From Raffaelea ambrosiae (taxonomy: Eukaryota > Ascomycota > Sordariomycetes > Ophiostomatales > Ophiostomataceae), in NCBI GenBank assembly GCA_002778195.1, contig PCDI01000005.1, positions 2,294,124 to 2,358,123 of the forward strand: a stretch of DNA of 64,000 bases. The letters are read 5' to 3'. The stretch's first letter is position 1; the number at the start of each line of letters is the position of its first letter. This document shows, in pieces, positions 21,670-31,619 of this stretch. Position numbers and translations under genes: made by a program. The notes below the pieces were generated by a model. That model was not told the DNA's origin. It did not search any database and saw only the letters and a program-made list of their open reading frames with translations.

Positions 21670-23074
21670 ATGGCGGATATCGATCAATTGGAGAACACCC
21701 TTGACAAGGTAAGGTACTGTTGGAATCGCCTCCCTGACCTTGTCCACTCTACGGGGGAGCTCCGATTGAACGACTACATCACGGAACCACCGACGGAGAA
21801 TGATATCGTGGACATGATACCTTGCAAAAAATGCAGACAGCGGTGCTTACGTATGTTGACCTCTCTGTCATGACGCGATTTGGATGTACTCGTTGCTAAC
21901 ATGTTGCTTCTCTTTTTTTTTTCTAGGAAAATTGGATACACCCCGCAACTACCCAAAGTTTGCTCCTGCTGTTGAGAATGCCACATGCCGACTGGGGCCA
22001 CGAGCCATAGCTCGGTGCGAGCGTCGATCGGGCACTTTGCAATGGAGGATGCCGGGAGAAAACGAGGTGAGTTTGGGCCCGAAAGACGTCTCCATGGTAA
22101 ACAGCGCGAGCACCAAGGGATAACAGTCGACTCTGAAGAATCAGGAACAAGAACATCCGGACTTGGAGGACTGCTGCCACCTGCACGGCCGTGAAGACGG
22201 GTGTTGTGTAATGTACGCCACCGAGTCTTACGACCGGAAACTCGCCCGATACATGAACGATTTGCAGTTTCTCCGCACGCCCAAACAGCCTCCTGGGACA
22301 AACAGACGTCGTGCCGTGGTGCTCAAGTGCCAGATAGGATTAACATTCGACCATACCGCCGAGGTCACTCGCCTCTGTCTCCTGGACTTTGCTTCTGCCG
22401 ATGTGCTGATCAATGTTCTGGTTCAGCCACATGTGGGAATCCAGGATTACCTGCCAGCGTTCTCGACCGTGACCTGGAAGCAGATGCGCAACGCCGCTGC
22501 GATGCGCCACTGTTTGTACGGGTATGAAGAAGCACGCGCTGCGCTGTGGGAGTTTGTGGGACCTCAAACAGTTGTTGTCGGCTTCCGTCTGGAGGCCGAC
22601 ATGAAGGCCCTGCGCTGGATTCATCCCAGAATCATCGACATACGCATACTGGAGACGAAATGGAGAAACGAGCATCGCACAAAGAGTTCGAAGCAAGGTG
22701 ATCGAACGGGCGACGGCGTTACCTGGAAATCAAAGAAGGAACAAAAAAGGAGCGGGCAAGAGGTAGGAAAAAAACAGGGGGGGCTGCACACAAAACAGGC
22801 CGGCAGACAAGGCGAACAATCGTATCTCGGCGAAATCACGGGCGCACTGGAAAATTGGCAGGCTCGGGCCGGAGGAAGACGCCCTCCCAGATCTTTGGAC
22901 TTTGAGGAAGTGGTATACCGAAGACTGGGACGTGCGTTCCTTTGCAGGAGACTGGAAAATGTGACCCGATCGCTCTGTGATGAGATCGTCGTGGACACCT
23001 ATGCCATCTCCCTCCTGCTCGAACTGCACCTACAGAGGCACTTGAACGAATTGTGGGGAGTGGATTGCGATTGA
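21670..23074 (+). CDS. REX/REXO-like DEDDh exonuclease fold, catalytic motif I degenerate
   Basis: Three exons (21670-21850, 21927-22066, 22145-23074) give 416 residues. A Cys-rich N-terminal half (CKKCRQRC near residue 54, CCHLHGREDGCC at 117-128) resembles the zinc-binding region of fungal RNA exonucleases. The C-terminal half follows the exonuclease pattern: LLDFASADVLINVLVQP, VGIQDYLPAFSTVTWKQM, then VVGFRLEADMKALRWIHPRIID. Normal motif I is DCEM, but here it is KCQI (Lys168, Gln170), so both metal-binding acids are gone. Asp259 of motif II remains, and the His of motif III is not evident. A charged ~90-residue insert precedes motif III. Likely a pseudoenzyme or a decaying gene; its frames are open and its splice sites intact. 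No evident link to lactam metabolism. Confidence 0.7.
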
Positions 23075-23876
23075 CGGCACCGGCTGCAAGGTCGGACTGA
23101 TTCGGCCTGGTGGAATTCGGAGCCTCTGCGGCTGTCTGGTTTTGGCTTCACTCTTGGCGTCGTTTGCTCGTCGTTGTTTTCGTATTCGACTGCATTGTAT
23201 CTTAGTCTGTTTTTTTCAGTCGTCTTCTGGCCGGGTTTGTCTTTTTTAGTTTTAGTCTTAGATTTGTAATATTTCGTGTTCCGTGTCTTTCCTGTGGTTG
23301 CTTCAGACAGTGAACATATTTTCACGACCCGGTGCTTCTCGGCCCGAATGAGAGCAACTGGAATAATGCCGCCTTTCTGATAAAAGACAGTCTCACGATT
23401 CATTTCTACTATGTATGCATTCTGGTTACGGCGTCCCTCAGACACATCCTCCTTCCCTCGGACGGGGACAGGAACAGGGGTCGGCTGACTCCAGTGGTCC
23501 TAAGCAATTTCTACCCCGACTGCCCAGGCATCACCAAGTACCAAGTCCGCAATTCCCGGACAGACTCCGCGGAAGGACAATTTCAGTCTTCTCTTTATGC
23601 TCGTCAATACCCAGTTTTGCTGGCAGGCAATCAAACTACTTGGACAACTCCAACGCTTCCGCACAAATCGAACGCTATCATGAGAAACAACAAGACAAAA
23701 AACACACAAAAGGACGCGTAGCACGAGCAGCACGACAACACAGCAACACAGCAACACAGCGACACGACAACACAACAAAAGAAACACCAGCAACACCAGC
23801 AACCACACAGAAATCCACAGCCAGCACAGAAAGCCTCACCCAGCAAGAAAAAAAAAAAAAACGCCCGGACGCCCTT
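23075..23876. other. Convergent intergenic region
   Basis: About 800 bp between two 3' ends. It contains TTTCTACCCCGA at 23508-23519, not near any start codon, and a CAACACAGCAACACAG-type repeat at about 23735-23810. No gene seen. Confidence 0.5.
23508..23519 (+). promoter_or_regulatory. TTTCTACCCCGA copy away from a promoter
   Basis: Identical to the copy upstream of LamA but lies between two gene ends. Listed because it counts against a simple promoter-only distribution of the element. Confidence 0.25.
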
Positions 23877-26800
23877 TTAACCTGCTCGACCCCGGCTTCC
23901 TCTACACAGCGCTGCATTCCTCTGCTCCAGGTTCTTGGCACACAGCGCCAGCGTCTCGCCAATGACGTGCACAATCTCGTAGACCTGGATGCCCTTGCAC
24001 GTCTCGGCCCAGATCTTGACCGCCGCCACGGCCAGGCTGCGGATCCGCGCCGGCTGGTTCCGATCCGGCGGGCGCCCACCCTCCCCGCCACCGCCGCCGT
24101 CGTGGTTGTCGTCACTGTTGTCGTCATCGTCGTCGCCGTCGGGATCGTCGTCGTCGTCGCCGTCCTCCGCCTCCTCCCCGTTGAGCAGCCCGGCAAAGCT
24201 GGTCTCCTGCACCAGGCAGGTGATCATGTGCAGCAGCTGCTGTTCGCCGGGCCGCAGCGAGGCCGTCTCCGTCTCGGTCTGCGTCTCGGTCTCGACCAGC
24301 CGCGCCATGCTCTCCAGCCAGCGCACCAGCAGGAGCGCGCAGGCAAAGTTGCTGAGGGCGTGCTGCACGCTCCAGTGGCCCGTCTGGGTGCGGGCCACAA
24401 AGGCGATGCCCGCGCGCACGGGGATGCTGAGCGCGTAGGCGCAGTGCAGGATGGCCTGCTCGAGGTGGACGCCGCGGTGGACCGGGAACGGCCCGTCCTC
24501 GAGGAAGGGCGCGGCCAGCACGGCCGGGTCGCGCGAGCGCAGGCGGCAGTAGCCGTCCATGCCGGCGGTCAGGTAGACGTGGGCGAGGCGCAGCATGGCG
24601 GTGGCGTTGAAGCCGAGCGGGCCGTGCGGACAGGCCGGGTCGAGCGTGGACTCGGACGCGCTGTCCCAGCCGGTCTGCCAGGCGCGCAGCGCCACGGCGT
24701 GCACCTCCATGGTCGCCGCCGACAGCGGCGCCGCCGGCCCGCCGCCCAGGAGGCAGCACTGCGACGTGCTGCGGGCAAAGTAGATCTGCTGCAGCAGCCC
24801 GTGGATCAGCACGTAGTTGCCAAACGCCGTCACGCACACGTCGTCCCGGTCCAGCGGCTGGCCCGCCAGCAGCTGCCGCAGACAGTCCGGGAACAACACG
24901 TCGCGCAGCCGGCCGTGGCGGCGCACGCGCGCCCACGACGCCGCGTCCGCCGCCGCCCACTCGTCCGCCGAGCACGGCAGCTGCAGCCGCAGCTCGCTGT
25001 TGACCAGCGGCGGCGGCGTGTTGAAGCAGATGGCCTGCAGGCCAAAGACAATGTAGGCGCAGTAGATGGTCCGCCGCACCTCCTCCCGCCGGCACCACTG
25101 CTTCCAGGCACGCTCACCGTCGTCGCCGTCGTCGTCGTTGGCGTCGTTGGTATCGTTGGCGTCGTTGGCGTCGTGCGCCGAGGCGGGCGCCGAGGCAAAC
25201 ACGGGCGGGTCGGGCGACCGCAGCAGAAACTTCTCGCGCACGACCGTGGCCAGCTCGTTGGTCAGGGCAAACGAGTCGTACAGCGCGGGCTGGTCCACCC
25301 AGGCCGTGAGCATGACCATGACCAGGAGGGTCTGCAGAATGTGCAGGTCTTCTTGGCAAGGCTCGTCGCCGGGATGTTGGTGTTGGTTGGGGCTTTGGTT
25401 GGGGTTGGGGTTTTCTGCTGCGTAGTCCGGGGTCGTGTTTTTCTTCTTGCTCTTGCTCTTGTTCTTGTTCCTGTCCGTCTTGTCGACCGCGGCGGTGGCG
25501 TCGTTCCGGCCGCCGCCACCGCCGCCACCCATGCCTGCGGCCAGCGCGGCATACGCGGGATAGCTCTTGGTGAGGTGCACCATCTCGCCCTGGCGCTTGC
25601 GCTCCATGGCGCGCGTAAAGACGACCTTGCCGGCGAGGTACAGGGCAAACCCCTGCGGGTGCTCAAAGGCGTAGAAGGCGCCGGTGCCGGTGAGATGCAG
25701 CAGCAGGTACGCCGGCATGGTCTCGGGGTTGGCCGTGGGCAGGTGGAAAAAGGGGAGGTGCGGGTGGAAGCCGCGGAAGTAGCCGACCAGGTAGCGCGAC
25801 AGGATGCTCCGGGCCGGCAGCACGAACCCGGACGGGATGGCGTCGCGGCACTGGGCCACTTCGCGCGCGATGGTCTCATACGCCGTCGCCGACAGGTTCC
25901 ACGGCGTGATCAGACGCGCGTCGCTGCTGGCAAACCCATCACCAGCCGCACCGGCACCAGCAGTGTCACTGCGGAGGGCCCGCTTCGGTCGAGCATTCTG
26001 CGCACGGGTGACGCGGGGATCCAACGGTCGGGACGCCGATGATGGGCCGGCTGTCCCGGCTGTCGTGCCAGGCGAGCTGCCATTGGGCGAGGAATGTGTA
26101 TTTGTATGGTTGTCGGGCGAAAAACTACTGCTGCCCGGCATGGTGCCCAGGATGGCGGCCTGCTCCATAGAGGAAGGGATGGTGTTTTGCTGCTGGTGCT
26201 GCTGGTGTTGATGTTGGTGTTGCTGCTGGTGTTGCTGCTGGTGTTGCTGTTGGTGTTGCTGCTGGTGGAGGACAACGGGTGGACCAAACTGGTCGACAGG
26301 GAAGGCGGTCGACAGGTAGTTGCCGACCATGTCGGCCTGGTTCCAAAAGTTGTCCAGGTCAAAGGCCTCGATTTGGAACATGTCAACTGTAGGGCCGGCG
26401 GTGGTGGCGGAGATGGGGACGCCGCTGGTAGCTTGGTGGATGCCGCCGGTGCCAAACGACGGCAAGGCTGTCGTAGTACCACCACCACCACCAACAACAC
26501 CGCCGCCATGGTCCATGGCAGTCGTCGTCCATGGCTGCTGGTGATATGCCAAGCCGGCGTGTTCCAGTGGATTGTGGGTCGGCAACCTTGTCTCTAAACC
26601 TTCGGTTCTTGGTTGGTCTGGGGGAGGAGGAGGAGGAGGAGGAGGAGCAGCAGCAGCAGCAATAGCAGGAATAACCACAGCATTGGCGTCTCCATAATCC
26701 CTTTCGACGGCGTCCGGCGAATAGGCGTCCCCGCTTTCGTCGTCTTCTTCTACGTCGTTGGGTTGTTGCCCGCCATTGATCCCCTGTGTTGGCGGAAGAT

Positions 26801-27434
26801 GCGCGCCATACGCCAGAAGCGGTTGTTGGTACTGGTTGGGGGAGGTCTGCTCGCCAGGAGGCAGGGGTTGGAGTTCGCCGGCTTGGTCTGGATGCGAGAT
26901 CCTCTGGTGGCGGGTGAGCAAGTCCCTGTTTTTTTAGAGAAAAGATGATGATGATGAGACTCGGTACTTTCTGGTTTGACTACACAGCGGCTTACAATAG
27001 GAGACGAGAAAGGGGGGGGCGAGGAGGACAAGGAGGAGGAGGAGAGGAGAGACAAGGATGGGAACGAGGAAGAGGACGACGATGAGGGCGATGACGAGGA
27101 TGAGGATGAGGATGAGGAGGGGCGGTGTGCGAGGAACTTCCTTACTGCCTGGAAAAGGTCCTTCCACAGAAGCATGAAAATGGTCGTTCTTGTGTGTCTA
27201 GGAGGAGGTGGGTCAGTACGTAAGACAAAAACCGCCCCTTTAAAAAAAAACTGGGAAGATCGGGGGGCCGAGACATTGGTGGTGGTGGTGGGCAAGACGG
27301 GAATACTCACGCGTCCGGAGATGCCGCTGGAGGTGTTCTTGCCGCTTGAACTCCCGGTTGCAGAATTTACACGGCGCCACGCGGACCTTGGGGCGGCCTC
27401 GCATCGTGTGGAGGGGCGTCATGACTGGCGTCAT
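23877..27434 (-). CDS. Adr1-type C2H2 zinc-finger transcription factor with Fungal_trans-type region
   Basis: Nuclear DNA-binding regulator. Exons 27434-27311, 27197-27146 and 26925-23877 give 1074 residues. Both introns fall in the zinc-finger region: finger 1 is Cys22, Cys25, His38, His42; the linker is THTQERPF; finger 2 is Cys50, Cys52, His65, His70 (Cys-x-Cys, as in many fungal Adr1/Klf1-like proteins), rebuilt from the 52-nt exon 2 and exon 3. A long low-complexity part follows with Pro, Gln and His runs (about residues 260-290). The Fungal_trans-like domain starts near residue 400 (VGYFRGFHPHLPFFHLP). The C-terminal part has acidic Asp runs. It lies between LamA and LamB, so it is the leading candidate for their pathway regulator. 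The target site is inferred, not shown. Confidence 0.9.
26195..26275. repeat. CAG/CAC-type trinucleotide repeat in the regulator gene
   Basis: Interrupted (CTG/GTTG)n tract on the plus strand that codes, on the minus strand, for alternating Gln and His. In frame; a likely site of length polymorphism. Confidence 0.8.
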
Positions 27435-27978
27435 GGCAGGCCAACTTCGGATGGCCGGCACATTACGGGGGTCAGGCCAAAAGAAACGATGTCGGGGGTT
27501 TTTTCGGAGGTTTTTTTTTTTTTTCTTTTCTTTTTTTCTGGAGCCAGATGTAAGGAAGAGACCTTCCGTGAGATGAGACGGTCTGATGGAGAAAACGCCA
27601 GATGCCACGGCGCGGTTTATTTCTATTTTTGTTTTTATTTTTGCTTTTAATTTTTTTTTCTTGCTTTTCTCCTCTTGTGGTGTTCCCAAGAGTGTGCCGT
27701 GGGAGATAACCAAAGGGGGGGGGGCCATCAGGTGTTTCTGGTCGAGGCGAAGTTGACAAAGTCGATACGAAAACGAAGGCCCAAGCCACTTAGATAAGCC
27801 TGTTATCAAGCAATTGACAAGCAATCAAGCTCAACTCCCCTCCCTGGCACGTTTCTCTTACACAGAGTTTCCATTCTTTTCTCCACCGGCGATCTGCTGG
27901 CAAGTGCCGTATCTCCTCTCAATGTACGGTGTACGCAGTTACGATACAGAATCACGTCCATAGCGGCTCAAAGTGGCC
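27435..27978. promoter_or_regulatory. Promoter of the C2H2 regulator
   Basis: 544 bp between the regulator start and the old yellow enzyme 3' end, both on the minus strand. It holds A/T-rich tracts (27509-27539, 27617-27665). No CTACCCC(A/G)A element, so there is no sign of autoregulation through that site. Confidence 0.45.
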
Positions 27979-29683
27979 TTATTCCACTCTTCCCCGGCTC
28001 ACCACTTTGTTGGCGGCTTGGTTCTCGTGGGTTTGGGTGATGTTGTCCGCTGCCTTGGCTTCCGTGGTTATGCTCGTCGTGGATTCGACATACTTGCCAT
28101 TCACTGAAAAGGTTAGCTTTTTCTTGACAATTGATCAAACTTGCCTCGTCCATGGCAAGGCCTGGACGACGTACTGGGAGCTCGATGGTATTGGTCGACC
28201 CAGGTGACTTCTGTGCCAGTGGCCAGGGCTACTCGCTGGACGAAATTGGGGTCTCGTAGAAATTCGCGGGCAACATGGACGACGTCGGCTTTGTTGTTGT
28301 GTAGGATCTGTTATGAAGTTAGAAAAAGGACGAGGGAAAGGAAGGAAGAAGAAAGAATGGGAAAGAATGGGAAAGGGGGGAAGAAAGAAAAAGAAAGAAA
28401 GAAAGAAAGGAAAAGAAAAGAAAAGAAAAGAAAAGAAAAGAAAAAGAATGGGAAGAGAAAAAGATGAAAATGAATATGAAAATGAAAATGAATGGAAATT
28501 AGAAAAGAAACAAAGGAAATGAAAGCCTGTCCTACATCGTGAACCGTGGCACCATCTCGGATCCAGCCGACTGCACCCACAAAGACGTTGGGCAGGCCCA
28601 ACTCCTTCACGGCCTTGGCAAACGGCACCTGGTACTGCTGCCCCAGCTGGACCTGCTGTCGGCGGTCGGTGCCGCCGCTGGACACGTCAAACAGGTCCAC
28701 GCCATCCGCCGCCAGCAGGGGCACATAGCGCAGCGTGTCGTCCAGCTCCCACCCCTGCCCAGCCGGAAGCCAATCAACGGCCGAGATCTTCCAGAACAGC
28801 GGGACGTCGGCGGGGATGCTTCTGCGAATGGCCCGCACGATCTCGCGGCCCAGCCGCGTCCTGTTGGCAAAGCTGCCGCCCCAGCGGTCGGTTCTCTTGT
28901 TTGTCGCCGGCGAGGCAAACGAGTGAATCAGGTAGCCGTGGGCGCCATGCACGGCAATGACGTCCACGCCCGCCCGCACGGCCCGCTGCGCAGCCCGGCC
29001 AAAGGCCTCGATCGTCGCCTCGATCGCCGCCTCCGTCATCTCGTGCGGGCAGGCGTAGTTCTCGTTCCAGGGCGCGGGCGAGGGCCCCTGCACGTCCTGG
29101 GCATAGCCGCCGAACGCGTCGGGCACCAGGCGCAGGCCGAGCCAGGGAGGACAGATGCTGCCCTTGCGGCCGGCGTGCTGCAGCTGGATGGCCACTTTCT
29201 GCGACTGCGAGTGGATCAGGTCGACGATCCGCTTCAGCGGCGCCGCGTGCTCGTCCGACCACAGCCCTGCGTCCTGCGGCGTGTTTCGGCCCTGTGTCGT
29301 TGTCAGCCCATCTTGTTATGCTCGAAGCGAAAGCCTTCCCCCCGATAAGAGGCACGCACACTGGCTGTGACGGCCGTGGCCTCGATCGTGATGAGCGCGC
29401 TGCCACGCAGCGCCCACTGGCCGTAGTGCGCTACGTGGAAGTCGCTGAAGAAGCCGTTGTCACAGCTGTACATGCACATCGGCGCCACCCATATCCGGTT
29501 CTGGAATGTCAGGCTGCGGATGGTGATGGGACGGAAGGCCCGGCTGACGGTGTCCTCTGTGATGCCCTTGTCGGGCTGGAGCACCGCCGTCCCCACGGGG
29601 ATCCTCTGCCTGGGCGTGAAGAAGGGCAGGCCCGCCACGGCCACGCTGCGATAGTCCTCGTACTGTTCCTCTGCGGGAACCAT
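27979..29683 (-). CDS. Old yellow enzyme family NADH:flavin oxidoreductase (YqjM type)
   Basis: FMN enzyme that reduces activated C=C bonds with NAD(P)H. Exons 29683-29360, 29291-28536, 28307-28175 and 28103-27979 give 445 residues. YqjM-like features: FQNRIWVAPMCMYSCDNGF (Cys and FMN contact), ATAVTASGRNTPQDAGLW, IQLQHAGRKGS, VHGAHGYLIHSFASPATNKR with DRWGGSFANR, and VARELLRDPNF-like VAREFLRDPNF near the end. The last intron uses GTACGT; if it is retained, the protein ends at 28113 with 424 residues and a different tail. It is transcribed divergently from LamB across a promoter rich in CCCCAA cores, so it may act on an unsaturated substrate of the same pathway (inference). Confidence 0.88.
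28317..28520. repeat. Purine-rich (GAAA)n tract in old yellow enzyme intron 2
   Basis: About 200 bp almost all A and G on the plus strand, including (GAAAA)n at about 28408-28445, within the 228-bp intron 28308-28535. On the sense strand it is a very long polypyrimidine tract before the branch point TTCTAAC and acceptor. Confidence 0.8.
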
Positions 29684-30492
29684 CCTGCACGACAGTGTGG
29701 TTGGACACAGCAGAACAACCTGGCTTTCTGCGGTCAGGTGGTCGAGTGTCTACGAGATATCCTAAGCTTCTTTTCTTTTTTTCTTTTTTTCTTTTTTTTT
29801 TTCCCCATCGTATGAAGATCAGCCTGTGCTCCAGAGTGGCAGCTCGTGGTGATTGGAAAGCACAAGCTTACAAGAGCAATGTTTGTCATGCACGAGAACA
29901 ATGTTTGTCATGTCCCTGGATCATCAAATGCCCCAAGTCGACTCTCTATCCGTTTCATCTGCCCCCAAAGTTGCGCACCCCAAATAGTGGTTCGACTGTT
30001 GCCCCAAAACGCCCCAAAACGCCCCAAGCCACCCACCGGTGTTATCGCACCACCGTATCTTTGCCCGCTGCCGCACAGTCCCGGCGGCGCATTGACGGCA
30101 CAGTGACGGCCCCCCGGACGCCAACCATGGCTATCAATTTCTACCCCAACGTTTCTACCCCGAGCACCGAAAAGTTGGGGGCCGTCCACGCTAGACGGCT
30201 GCGGCGAGTCATAGGGTAAGTAGGCTTCTAGAAGACCGTGTGCGACCGGGGTGCAAACCTGGCTAGCCATTGGGACGGGTAACTGCCGACTCCATCAAGG
30301 TGAAGTCGCATCACGACATCACCTCTGGGGTTGTAATTCGTTTGGCCGGCGAAACGGTTTCTTTTTTTGGGTCTTTTGGGTTTTTATTTTTTTACCTTTT
30401 TTTATTGTCTGGGCGTCGTCGGGCGTCATCGTCCAAATTAATAAAGAACCACGCGTGTCTTGGGGGCCCATCACGACGACAAAATAATAGAT
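29684..30492. promoter_or_regulatory. Divergent promoter of old yellow enzyme and LamB
   Basis: 809 bp shared by two divergent genes. The centre carries a dense cluster of CCCCAA cores (29931-30163). A T-rich stretch follows at 30360-30410 before the LamB start. No coding frame of note. Confidence 0.6.
29931..30163 (+). promoter_or_regulatory. Cluster of seven CCCCAA cores with two TTTCTACCCC(A/G)A elements
   Basis: CCCCAA starts at 29931, 29963, 29978, 30002, 30012, 30022 and 30144, all on the plus strand. Two of these are exact 10-bp tandem copies, GCCCCAAAAC. Full elements TTTCTACCCCAA (30138-30149) and TTTCTACCCCGA (30152-30163) are 2 bp apart. The complement TTGGGG fits the Adr1 half-site TTGG(A/G)G. 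It lies about 330 bp from LamB and 250-450 bp from the old yellow enzyme start. Confidence 0.5.
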
Positions 30493-31619
30493 ATGAACCG
30501 TTCGTTGCCTGCCTTGTGGCGTCTGGCAAGACCAAGACCGAAACCAAGACCAGCAGCAACTTCTGCCGTGCGATTTGGACAAGCAGCTGCAGTCAGCCGT
30601 CTGCACAACATGGCCGGGCTTGCGCAAAAGTACGAGATCAATGCCGACATGGGTGAAGGTTTCGGCAAGTGGAAGATGGTACGATTGCAACCCTATGATT
30701 AAGCAGACAAAGTTGGAGTATCACATCTCTGGTCATTTTTTTTTGTTCGCCGAACAGATGAAACTGCTACCAAAGACGTCTCTCTTTTCACTCACCGAAC
30801 CCAATGGCTGCTACCAAAGATGTTTTTCTTTTCACACCGAACCCAATGGCTGCTACCAAACATGCCATTGTTTGCCTTTTCTCCATTTGCTAACGCATAA
30901 TTATGCACCACCGCCGGCAGGGTCCCGACGAAGAACTCATGCCGTACCTCGATGCAGCCAACATTGCCTGCGGGTTCCATGCGGGCGACCCGACCATCAT
31001 GCTCCAGACCATCCGCCTGTGCAAGAAGCACGGCGTCCGGGCGGGGGCGCACCCCGGCCTGGCTGACCTCTTCGGCTTTGGCCGCCGGCCCATGCAGATC
31101 GACCCCCAGGACATGTACGCCATGGTCCTCTACCAGGTCGGCGCCCTCAAGGCCATGCTCGACGCCGAGGGCGTCCCGCTCGCCCACATCAAGCCACACG
31201 GCGAGCTCTTCTTCTACATGCTGCGCGACGAGGCCATTATGCGCGCCGTGCTCGCCGCCTGCGCCACATTTGGCGTGCCCCTCTATGCCTGCCAAAACCC
31301 CCAGCACGCCGCCCTGTGCCGCGAGTACGGCGTGCCCTTCCAGGGCGAGCTGTACGTCGACGTCGACTACTCGGCCGACGGGCACCTCATTCCCGTCGCC
31401 CAGTCCCAGACGGCCACGCCCGCGCTCTGCTACGAGCGTGCCCGCGCGGCCATGATGGACGGCCGCGGCCGGGACGCCCACGGGGCCGCCATCGACTACG
31501 GCTTTGCAGGCAAGCCGTTCAGCATCTGCGTCCACTCGGACATGGCCACCGTGCTGCAAAACGTGCGGGGCGTGCGCAAGGCAGTCGACGAGGCCAATGC
31601 GGCGAAATCTTTATCATGA
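30493..31619 (+). CDS. lamB: LamB/YcsF family protein (PxpA-like lactamase component)
   Basis: Partner of the AHS1/AHS2 protein in ATP-dependent lactam opening; the bacterial homologue PxpA is a 5-oxoprolinase subunit. Exons 30493-30678 and 30921-31619 give 294 residues. Family motifs: INADMGEGFGKW (split from the rest by the intron), ANIACGFHAGDP, GAHPGLADLFGFGRRPM, VKPHG-like IKPHGELFFYM and ICVHSD. The first 39 residues (Leu/Arg/Ala/Pro-rich, no acidic residues) look like a mitochondrial leader; a second in-frame ATG at 30610 would give the usual bacterial-length start. Two forms, or a mis-chosen start, are both possible. Divergent from the old yellow enzyme. In Aspergillus nidulans lamB is needed with lamA for growth on 2-pyrrolidinone. 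Confidence 0.9.
30750..30864 (+). repeat. Three ~42-bp tandem repeats in the LamB intron
   Basis: The unit carries CCGAACCCAATGGCTG then CTACCAAA(G/C)ATG. The second and third copies are nearly identical, and the first is degenerate (CCGAACAGATGAAACTG then CTACCAAAGACG). They account for half of an unusually long 242-bp intron. Confidence 0.75.

Noticed and set aside
23415..26042. 875-codon open frame on the plus strand
   Set aside because: Antisense to the C2H2 regulator; its Arg/Val/Gly-rich composition is what the complement of a G/C-biased gene gives, and it has no domain.
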